From Helopsaltes ochotensis (Eukaryota; Chordata; Aves; Passeriformes; Locustellidae): a stretch of DNA of 64,000 nt. The notes under the pieces are model-generated. The model saw nothing but the letters and a program-made list of their open reading frames with translations. It had not been told where the DNA came from and searched no databases. The stretch covers positions 1,689,166-1,753,165 of the forward strand of contig VXBM01000043.1 of NCBI GenBank assembly GCA_013400155.1. The letters run 5' to 3'. The position numbers and the translations under genes are program-made. Within the stretch, counting starts at the first letter, position 1, and every line of letters begins with the position of its first letter. Below are positions 26,701 to 38,700 of the stretch, one piece after another.

Positions 26701-29700
26701 ACAGTCAGTACTTGGAAAAGTTATTAAACAGAGGTCATAGAAAGGCTTCATTCTAAAGAAACAGTGCTAAAAGTTTAAACTGTGGGGAGATTACTAGCAC
26801 AATCATGGATTTCCTTTACAGTTATTCTCAAAGCAGCTTTGACTGGGTTAGAGATAGGGTAAATGTGACAAAATTCTCTGAATCTGCCAGGAAACATAGC
26901 AGGAAGAAGTGATGTTACTGTCTGTCCAGATCAACCTAACAAAAAGAAGAATTAATTCTTATGGATATTTTTTTGCTTTAAGATTACTCAGATGTAAAAC
27001 TAGTTTTTCATATTACAAGTATGCTCTATACCACCCAACTCAACCCTGCCATGGATAATTTTAAGAGGATACTATATGTCACCAGCCTGCATAGAAATGG
27101 AGGGAAAGGGATTAAGCTGCCAAGTAGAGGCTACAGCTGCCCCAGTCTGCTTCCTCAACCTGCCTACACTTCCACTGGTCTAGTGCTCCTCACCCTAGAC
27201 AGCTGAGGGACTGCAGCTTATAACTGATTTAACCGTGTCTGAATTTTTCTCTTCTTCTTTCAATTACTGTAGGGAAAACCTTAAAAAACCAAAACAACAT
27301 CAACGGACCAACAGGACTGCCCATATGTAATCAGAAGGAACACTTGCTAATTACTAGGCCAGAAATATTTGCTTGCTGCAGTTTGAAGCTCTCAGTTCAG
27401 CTGAAAACGAGGAAGCAAACCTGAAGATTTGCTGATTTACTATAGATATAGAGACAGACAATATCCATTCCTTGGCTCTTTGGCAAGGATGGGACAAACA
27501 GGAACACACTGCATGCAACCTGTCTAGGACAAGCCATTTAGTTGCAGGGTGTAAATTTCTAACCTTTGTGAGAACGTAAAAGCTGCACCTTGAATATTGT
27601 GTTCAGTTTTGGGACCCTCATACAAGATGGACATTGAGGTGCTGGAGCATCTCCATAGAAGGGCAAGAGAGCTGATTTGAAGCCTAAGGTTTACAAGGAA
27701 GCAGCTGAGGGAGCTGGGGGTATTTAATCCAGAGAAAAGGAGACTGAGGGGAGACCTTAGTACTCTACAACCACGTGAAAAGGATGTTATAGCAAGGTGT
27801 GGATCAGTCTCTTGGAGACTTGGAGCCCAGAAAACCAAACATGTCCTGGGCAGCATCAAAAGCAGTGTGGGCAGCAGCTTGAGGAAGGGGATTCTGCCCT
27901 TTGCTCCACACTTGTGAGACCCCACCTGGGGAATGTGGGGTCCCCAGCAGTGGAAGACCATAGACTTGGTGTAGTGAGTCCAGAGGAAGCCATGAAGATG
28001 ATCAGAGAGCTGAAGCACTTCTAGGAAGACAGGCTGAGAGCTGGGGCTGCTCACCTAACAGAAGAGAAAGCTCCAGGGAGACCTTAGAGCCCCTTCCTAC
28101 GGCAGCTACAAGAGAGCTGGAGAGGGAATTTTGACAAGGCCATATAGACATAGGAAACAGGGAATGGCTTTAAACTGAAAGTGGGTAGATTGAGATTGGA
28201 TATTAGGAAGAAATTCTTTACTGTGAAGATGGTGAAGCAACCTGGTCTAGGGAAAGCTGTCATGCTCACGGCAGGGAGGTTGGAAAAAGATCTTCAAGGT
28301 TCCTTCCAATCCAAGTCATTCTGTGATTCTATGTTTGCCTCCCAAACATAAGCTGAACTGGCAAGTGAGAGAAAAATAAAGATATGATGGAGGGGTAAAC
28401 AAATGCTGACAAAGGAAACCTTTGCTTCCACGTAACAGGGTTGTAACATCAGGCTTTTGCTTTGTCACTTCTGGGGCTTAGGTATGTGCAACGTAAGTTA
28501 AACTTCAGTTATACTTCAATTCCATGCTATTTTTACACAGAAAGTCTAAGGACAGACTTAAAATATCCATCATATATTGGACAACCTATTGCATTTCAAT
28601 ATACATAGACAAAGTTTAAAAGCTCAGCATCATGAAGTGAATGCTCTAACAAGACAAGGTGACATTTAGAATATGTTAAATAACTTTTTAACATCATAAT
28701 AAACTGACAACTTGTTGCAGAATTACCTTATTGAATGATATGTCACTCCCCATCCTTGTCAGTATTACTAACCAAAACTAAGAGTGACCCAGAAACTGTG
28801 ATTTAAATCTACCGTGTGTGTCATGTCCGATCAGTTCTTATGTGGGAGTAGTGATACTCTGCGTTACAAATTTAACATCACTGTCTTGCACCTACACCTA
28901 CATAAACGTTTAAAAGAAAGCCTTGCCATTTAGGTTAAGCGTTGCTATGGCCCATGTGGACCTGGCAATAAATCCCTTGAGCTTCTTAGAAAAGCACCAT
29001 CCCCCCTCAAAAAAAGGGAAGGTTATGTGGTAGGTTAACTTCCTCCCTTCATTTTTATCAGCTTTGAAACAGCATGACAAGCAGACCTATTTGTGATGCT
29101 CTGTGCATCTGTACTTTAATTCTGGTGCCTGTGCTCCAAGACTGGCTAAATGTATTTCTGGTATTAAATATTGCATTTCAAGTTAAGGCAAGTCCTGATT
29201 AAAAGGGCCTCCCTCCCCACATCAGGCAACAGCAATTACAGCAACAAACTGAACAGAGAATAGGAGGCAGCTCTTTCTCCAATGAGGAAGAAGTCATCTA
29301 CATTTTCAATTTCCTTTAAAATTTGCTTTTGTTTAATCCCTATGAAAAATTGCATGTTCTATAGTTTACAAACTTTGGGACTTCAGGATTTCCAACTCCA
29401 TTATTACATTTCTTTTGGTGCAGGTGTTTAAAAGGCTTTTGAGCATGAGTACCCAAAAAGGAAGTTTTGATCATAAGTTTCATATTTGCTGGCAAAACAC
29501 ACTGGTCAAAAATATCTGCTTAGACTCTTAAAAAACCCCAAACATCTATCACAGTGCAATAAAATCTTTTCAAGTAATGGCTACAGTGTCAAAAATAAAT
29601 AAGCATTAGCAGAACTTATTTCTGCTAAATAATTTGTTTTAAATACTATAAAGTTCACACCCAGAATCTGTATTTCACAACTGAAGAAGTTATCTTTCCT

Positions 29701-32700
29701 GCTAGCGTAAGTTTGAGATCAGATGTTCACCAAAAACCTAACACAGCAAACTCCTTAAATGAACATGAACCTTAGCCACAAAATGACTTCACACTCCACA
29801 CTGTATACAAAGAAAGCACAACCCCTCTCACTTTTGTGAAGAAAATCAAGAATTTTACTAAGATCTAATTCAAAATCATTAGCAGTGGATAATCTGAGAA
29901 TAGCATAAAGATTGGAACTTGAAATGCATTTTGGAAGAAAGCAAAAAACCTGGAGTAATAAAAACATAACTAAAAATTGCATTGCGCAAAATAGTAGTTG
30001 TGAAAATGAAGGAGAGATGATGTGGATAAACAACTGAACCTGAGAGAGTGCAACAATGTGACAAAAAAAGGAACAGTGTGATCTTTGGATGTATTAGCTA
30101 GAGTCATAAAATAGACTTCATTCCTGCACTTCTTTCTGTCTCATGACAAGATATTATAAAAATCAACTTAGGGATTCCAGAGTTACATGTGAAGCAGAAA
30201 TATGGAAAGGGAATAAGAGAGAGCAATAAAATGATGGAGCAAGAATGATTTGATCAGTCAAACAAAAGAGAACCAATTCAGATGTATTTACATTAAAAAA
30301 TGAACACAACTGGAATTGTGTGACAGCTATCAAAAAAATCTGGACTTATCATTAGGGAATTCACCATTTCATAAAGATACTGACTACACTTTGAGAGACT
30401 TGTATCAATCAAATAATGGAAGCAGGATGGCATTTGAAGTCTGTGTTAAAGTAAAAATAATGCAAAACAAGTACTCACTTCTCACCTTATGAGTGAGAAA
30501 ATTACATAGTTTGAAGTAACCTTTAAAAGTCCCCTCTTTTTAAAAAATGTTAATGTGAGCAGAAAGTTGACCTTAACTCAGCTACTCTCTTGTTATCTTA
30601 CCAGATGATAAATGATTCATATGCAATGCTTACCATACTTATCTAGGTATTTCTAATGTACTGATCACAGCATTATCTAAGCATTATATGATTTAAAAAA
30701 ATGATTGCTTTAACTTTCAATAAATTTAGTGCATGCTGCACTAGAGGAAATATAGCAAAAATTCTTTATGCAAGCTCAATGAAATTTATTTGTACATTCC
30801 ATATATGAAGAGATGAAAAAGATACAACTAGTTGAGAAATCACAGGGAAAAGGTGGCTTTGAAACAATATAATAAAATCATCACCTCAAAGGAAAGATTT
30901 CAGAGGGAAGAAACATGATAGCAACACCAGATTTTAGAAAGGTAAACCAAAGAATAAGTAGCTTGTAATTTAGTAAAAATAACCACAAAAAACTTTGCAT
31001 CAGAATTCAGACAGGACAACAGGATATGAGTATAGAAAGGTCAGACTACAGTAAGACATCATGATTTCCCAAAGCCAAGAAAATATAATGCACAACAATT
31101 TCTGGTTCTCTCATCAAGGGAGTAGCAAGTTCATGGGATGGTGAAAGCTCCAAAAGGATCCAAAAGTGTAAGGAACAACAGAGGCCAAAGGATGCATCTT
31201 GAAATCCTACAGTGACATGGTAGCAGTAAATATTTCTGGTTTCAAGATTTATATAAAGGGAGTAAGAGTTTTACAATAAATCCTTCAACACTCATCATAG
31301 CAGAACAGTAAGCACAGAAAAAAAAATGGTTGCTGGAATCAAAATTGTATGCATTTTTTCTTGGACAGAGGATGTTTTCAATCTCGTCTATTAATTGGTA
31401 AGAAGTACCAATTACAAGAAAAAAAACAAACCAGAAGTCAGAGTTAAAAAGAGTGTTGCCTTTAACATGGTATTTGTACAGAAGAAATTATTAACAGCTC
31501 ACAAGTATGCACCCAAGTTAGATTTAAGGCTTTGCTTGTACAGGAATTCAGCAATACAGCATTATCCCACTTGGCAAAGAAGTGTCTTGTATTCACAGTA
31601 GGCTAATGAAGAAACACAGTAGAGGAAGAAAAAACTCACAAAGTACAAAATCTAATCAGTATCAAGATTCACATTTAATGCCATCACTTGTTACCTGGAT
31701 TTCTAATTCAGCAATATGCTGCTGGAGTTCTGCCACAGCTGCAATGCGGTCTGCCTCACGGAGCCGTACTGCCATCACTTCTTCTTTACTCTGGAAGAAG
31801 TCAGAAATGGGAGCTAACTGGTACCAGTTTTAGCTGATTAAAGACTGCACTGCTTTTACCCAAAATCCTGAGAAAACTTAATACACTTCTGTGCAAACTA
31901 CCACTACTCTGAAGAACTCAATTTTAATCCATAGGAGGAGTATGTAATAATCTAATATAAACTCTAAACTCTAATAATCTAAAAAAAAATCTGTGCACTT
32001 TTGAAAACTTGCTGTTATCAGTTTCAAGGTCCAGAAAACAACTGTCTTGTTTTCCAGAAATATTATACCGTAAATTAAGAAAAGGATCAACATAATAAAA
32101 GGAACCAGCTCATGCTTTAATTTTGGACTTTATATATATAGAAACAGCAACGCTACACAGGACTTACTTACTTCATCAATTCCTTTGTCCTAAAAAAATA
32201 AAAAAATATGAAATACAAAAGCAAATGTATTCTCAACCTCATTTAGTCCCGCTACCTTAGTCACAGTACATAACAGACATTTTAGAATAAAATATTAACG
32301 CACATAACCTACAACCGGCCTCCTACTGTTAATTTAACCTACAAGTCTGTCTATAAATGATAGGTAATTTGAGTTTGAAAAAGAGAAAGAAATGTCCTGT
32401 TTTATGAGGCAAGTCCACAAGACTTCAGAGCACAAAACAGTATTATATTGTCAGCAGCCTGGTACAACCACAGGGAGAAAGCAGTGTTGGATAATTAGTG
32501 AGCAATACTATCAGCTGAAGAGCAAACAGCTCTGGGGAAGAGACAGATTAGGCTCAGGTACACCTACTTTTATAGCAGATTGATGTAACTAAACTGTATT
32601 TACTGCAAATCAGTTCCAGTACTTCAGTTATTTTAACGTGTGCTTCAGACTAACAGGACTCAATCACCCTTCATAAGACAGCACAGCTGAGATCAAATCA

Positions 32701-35700
32701 AACATAACAAAGCTTATCCATAGTAGCTACTTCTAAACATGCTATTTGTTTGAGTTTGGAGTTTTTTTAAATACTCCTGTAATGAAGGTATATAATCTAC
32801 AGGACCCAATTAACTGCATTTGTAATCAGTGAAGTGCATTTCAGAGAAATCTATCACATGCTAGCCAGAATTTAGCCTTTCTTGCTAAATTCTGCTGCGT
32901 GATTGCTCAAATGAAGCCAAACCGACAAGTCCACAGGATTGCATGTATTTAACTGAAAGCTGAAGGAAAGACTGGCTTGGTTTGACTTTGGTATCAGAGA
33001 TGAGTCAATAGTGCTGCTCTAGATGGCACTGATGCTTTATCTCTGAAACAGAGCGTGTTCTCAATAATTACCACAGAAGTTGATATGGCAGGAAAGACAA
33101 GACTGGGTGGGGGCACAAATCTTAAGTTATAAATTCTTCAGCACCACTGATTAGAAAGATCAGTGGTGCGTTTGATGAAAAAATTTGAAATTGAGTCCTT
33201 TCTGTGGAAGAAGTAGTCAGATAAAAAGGGAAAAACATAATACACACTTGTGACCAAAACAGTTGCCATACAGGTGGCATGAGATGCAACTGGCTGCAAA
33301 AATTTTAATTTCTGCTTAAGCATTTCAAGACATCTTTTAAAAGAAAAATACAAGTTCCTGAAATAACATACCAGTTCATTATGCATAAAACAACTGAGGA
33401 GTTGAAAATCTAAATATATACTTTTTCAGACAATAGAAATATTGCTACGGAGCCAAGACAAAAATAAAACCAGAACATGATTTCAAATAACTTGAAAAAA
33501 CAGAAGAAAAAAAAATCCAACATCAGTTACTAATAAAACCAGGAATAATTGTTGCTGTTTCTGATATATAATCAAATATTACTTTTAAAACATCTTATAG
33601 TGTAAATTGTTATCTTTTTTTCCATTAGCTGCAAACCAAGCTTCAGAATCTATATGTCAGTGAAGATATTTCACTGGCTATTGACCACAGCTACTTTCAG
33701 AATTTCATAGAATCTCTAAAGAATATGACTGGTGCTCTATTACCGTCACACTTTTCTCTAGCCCATGCTAAAACATTGTTCTACAAATGTATTATCCCAC
33801 TGAGAATAATTATGTGTACTAACTCATTAACCAGGTTAAAGACATACTGTTCTTTATAGTCAACATAAAAACAGAGTATTGACTACACACTCTCAATCCT
33901 CACTCTCTTAAGGATTAATGAGCACCTTCAGTATCAAAACCTAATCTAACAAAGTAAGTTATGGGTTATATGAAAAAGACATCACCAAGATTGTGATTAT
34001 TTAAAAAAAATCCATAAAAAATAATCTCAGCATTAAAAAAATAGTACTTAGGAAACCAGAGATTATGAAAAACAAGAAAGTCAGTAGAAGCAATTTCCTC
34101 TAGTTAAGATTCAGAGTCTTTTTTTTCCTAAAAGCTTGTGACGGAGTTTGATGAGCCAGCAGAAGTTAGTTCTTTGCTGCACTGTACATTCAGGTCCCAC
34201 TACAAACAAAGGGAACCGGCAAGACAGTAAGAAAAATGAAAACCTGAAAGAGTCTGTTGTTGAGGAGTGTCTTCTTATATTATACACAGACACTCTTCTG
34301 AGTAGAACCATGCTTTAAAGTAAATGTTGATCTTCATGGGACCACAAAGAAAGGAGCAGCTGTGTCAAAATCAAAAGTGGTTTTTGTGAGATGGTAAGTT
34401 CAAGATGATATTGTCAAAATCAGTAAAAAAAATTTTGGTTTTATGATTTATACTTCTCAGTTAAGACACAATTTTATCCAACAATGGCAGACAAGACTAA
34501 AATGTACACATATTAGCACACAAGTATGCTTTTCAGGATGCTGGTTACCTTGCATTCAATCTCTGCTTGTCTACGTTTTGCTTCATTCAGCTGAGCCAGA
34601 AGTCCTTTGTTCTGTGCAGAAAGATACTGCACCTTCTCCTGTAGGCTGGTAACCTCCTGCTCTGCCCTTCTTAAGTGATTACTATTGATCTGATTCTGAA
34701 ATTTATGACAAAAAAGGAAAAAAAATACATGTTAAGGAAAGGATATTAATCTAACTACCTGAAGTCTGACAAAACAGACTTAGAGATCATTTATCATTAA
34801 CAACTTCTGATGAAAAAGCATTCAGAGTTTTCCAAGTGTAATCAGAAGAGTTTGCATGACATTTTGTTTACGACCAGGATGTTCAAATTGTTCTTAAACA
34901 GATGACTCATTGTAAGAACATTATTGCAAAGCTCCAGTAGATCTGTTTTGCCCAATTTGTTACCTAGGTAAGGTAGATTTTGTGCACTTGTATCCCAACT
35001 ACATTATGCATCCAGGAAAGATCAGGTATGTCTGAAACACTGTGCACATTTCCCTGTCCAATGAATTCCTGAAAGCAACACGGCACCTTAGTTGAGATCA
35101 GTGCACAAGTACAAGTCACTGCATTTGTACCTGAAGCTGTGCACACCATACCACGAGAACGGCATTTATCTTAGATGACAGCTGAACAGCCTAAGCACAT
35201 ACAAAGGCTCCATGTGTAACGCTGAAGTGAGAAGTACCTAAATAGATGTAAGCCAGACAGCAGGATCTCTACGCCCCCTACTGACCAAAACAATATTGAC
35301 ACGTCAGTGAAAATTTTAAAAGGTGAGGAAACTTGGCACTCAAAAAACTCAAAAAAGGCAAGAGGAAACTTGTTCAGCTGGTATGGACGAAGTGGTGCCT
35401 CTGTCAGAAAAAAGCCCTCATATGCCTTGCAGTTGGTCGAACAGCATGTCCTTACATGCTCTCCTGGTTTCTGGAGCTGCTGAACCTTGTCAAGTAAAGC
35501 TGTTGTTTCTTTAGTTTCTTGGATGTATAGATCGCTTTCAAAAAAAGTAACATTTAGCAAGTATTTCATGGAATATTTCTTAGAAGTCTACTACAAATCC
35601 TTCTTAATCATCAGCACATTGTGTTTATTAACTTGAGTGATAGTTTACTAATATAATATGAACTCACCACTTCAGTGCACTTTCATTTCAGGTGCTTAGC

Positions 35701-38700
35701 AACTCATTCCCTCATTATACAAAAAGAATCTTGGCAGTCAAGGTATGATTGTCTTTCCTGCACAAACATCAGCAGGAGTAACCCATGCTTTTCTATTCTG
35801 GCACATAAAAAGCTAAAAACCCTCATACTAAAAAACCCTGACCAATACACAGCTGCTTTGCTGAGTCCACAGCTTAGTAACCAGATTCATGACCTCAGCA
35901 GAAAATCAATCACCGATGTCATCACAAGAAAGCACACACTGCCATCTAAGCATTACTATTATCAGAACTGCCAATTAGATTTGTGAAATTTAAAACACCT
36001 TAAACATACTTTTGTTGTTATTACACCTGTTAAAACTTAATGAATTAAGATGCGCACACATTCAGTGTCTACCAACTAACCTAAATTAGAAATTCAGGAA
36101 GAATAGCCCTGGAAAAGATTAAAGAAGAGACATTAAAGTTGAACTGTGTGGACTACATTCTATCATCCTCATCCAGCAGAAGTAAAAACATCCCACATTT
36201 TGCAACTAAAGTCCTGCCTGTAGACAGTGAAGATCATCATCAGGTATCTACCATTTAACACCAAACTTCTAGCACCTAGTGTTCAATAACATACCTGTGT
36301 CTCCACCTCCATCATTCTTTGCTTGGTCTCTTTCAGCTCAGCCTGAGTTTCTGCTTCTCTCAACCGCACTGTCATCAGCTCATCCTGTAGCTCATTCACT
36401 GCATTTTTTCTGGGAGGATCTTTCCATCTTCCAGTGGTACGAGCTAGATGACGCTAGAAAAACAGCACGTTTTTGCTGATAATGCCTGATCATTCCTGGT
36501 GTTTCCTTACTTCATCTAAGGTCTCAGAGTTATGAGGACAAATAGCTAGAATTCCCCTGTTGATCCTAAAAACTAGAAACCCATGGAAACTTACTGTTTT
36601 TAAGAACAGACAATTAAAACTCTGAACACATTCATTCCCAACTACACTAAGTCAGTGAATTGCAAGTATATTCTGCGACTTTTGTCTATTTCTAGCCCTT
36701 TTTAGCATTCAGCAAGGTAGGAGTACTTCCCCCCTACCATTACAGTTAAGCTGGTAGCACAGATCCTCTGCCATCTATAACTAGGCACCAATTTCTAACA
36801 TACTTTTGAAGTTAAGTTTCTTGTGACAGCTGAATTTAAGGATTTTCTCACCTCAGCAGTTTGATCCATAATCATTTGTTTCTACTTGATCTCAATATCT
36901 CAGAATTTTATAGTCTTTTGCTTTATCACTGAAAATAAAAATTCCTAAATGTGTATTGCTACCCATACCTGCCAGTGTTCCTCCAAATCTTTGACTTGCT
37001 GCCTTAGTTCCTTGAGACCCATCAAAGATTCTGCTTCTCTTAATTTTACTGCAATCAGTTCTTCTTGTAGTCTGGCAACATTTTCCTCATCAGGGAGGGA
37101 GCTGTTCCTCTGCAACAAGGACCATCCTCTTAAATGTGTATTTGAATAAAACTGTGCTTAGTGAAACCCAGTCCAAGAACATAGACATGGAACAATAACT
37201 AAGAAAACTTTAGATGCACATCCTCTGCAAAATAAAAACCATCAAAAATCTAAGCTTCCGGATACGGTGTGTATAAACAAACTTCCAACTGCCAACTACA
37301 AAAAAAAATTCTAAGGTAGTAGTTTTAGGTATTCTGACTTCAAGATTCCCCTGAATAGTATCCCTAACAAAACATTACATTTACAATATTTGAACACATC
37401 ATCAAAAATATGGAGAGCAATCTGAACGGTTTTAATCTAGCTGATAAAAAGCAAAGCGAACAAGGAACTGAAATTACACCTTAAAGCTATAACCTTTATT
37501 TAGGTTTATAGGAAAAACAATAAATGAAACTTTATTTTTTTAGGAAGTAGGTCATCAGCCTTTGAAAAGGAGAACAAATATGCTGACAAAGGAACCATTT
37601 GTTAATATTTATAAACAACAACCAGTCAAGAGGTCTTAGAGACAAAAGTGCAAGACACAGGAGGAAAAAGTAGAAAGGTGAGAGAAGGTTAGACAGAAAA
37701 CATGGAAACACCAGGAAAAGCAAAACAGAGATGAAATCCTAATAATGGAAATCTGGGAAAAAAACAAGAGGGAAAGAAAATGGACAGCCTGTCTACAATA
37801 TCCCTACAACAAATCATTGGTCACCAAATATTCAAAGCTAAACTGTTCTTCATCACTTTCTACTTCACTTCGTAGTTGTTTTCAGCAAAACCAAGTGTTT
37901 TTGCAGATGGGTAATGCTGTTACAGTTGTCAAGTTTTCTTGAGAGCTGAGCAAAGCACATGATTAACAGAACACAGCACAACAGCCTTTGATTAGCATTC
38001 CGTATTTCAAAATCATGGGATCTGAGCATTGGCAAATACAGGAAATGAGGGGGGGTGTTTCTGAATGTTCATGGCACTGTCATTATGGCCATGCAAGTCC
38101 CAGGTTATTCAGCAGAAGCTCCCCACATTACACGACTCATCACTAACAGCAGTAAAGAGCTGTACAGGAGGAATTTGAGGGAGTTCACTTCAGCCACTTT
38201 CTCATGTGCATAAGTTCATTGTGATAGACTGAAATATTATTGGTATGCCCGAGTTTGCTGGTACACTGGAACTGACCCCACTATTCCAGTTTTTCTTCAC
38301 AGATAAGTTTTCATTGTATGCTGTCTCCATGCTGAGGAAGATTAAGTAGTCTCATGAATTTTGAAAAATACTTTATAACCTGAATTCTTACCAATGGTCA
38401 ATATGTAAAAACTACCATACTACTAATACTAAGCCCATCAGATAATTGAAAAATAAATCTTGACTCCAGTGGGTTAATCTAATTAGTTAATAAGTTCTAG
38501 CCAAAGTCTGGTTATATAGCTCATTAAAATTTCCTAAGGAAACTAATTCCAAAGCCAACAGGATCTGAAAAGCATGCTTTATATCAGGTCAGTTATAGGG
38601 TGCTTTTTCTTTTGCTATTTTATCTTGGAGTTAAATTTTGCTTCAAAGAAAGGTAAATGTTTGACAGTAGGTTTGAGTACAGCTTGAACTCTGGCATCAA

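Larger units (their letters stand above)
22938..31694 (-). other. EVI5: EVI5 intron 19 (8.8 kb)
   Basis: Contains an old CR1 fragment (24400-24660), a G/T-rich tract (24839-24892), a GC-richer unexplained patch (25355-25640) and a chimeric CR1 pair (27575-28337). Otherwise it is ordinary AT-rich intron. Confidence 0.8.

Noticed and set aside
27524..28054. 176-codon minus-strand open frame, the longest in the window
   Set aside because: It is the antisense of the CR1 pair, whose plus strand carries the recognisable reverse transcriptase remnants.
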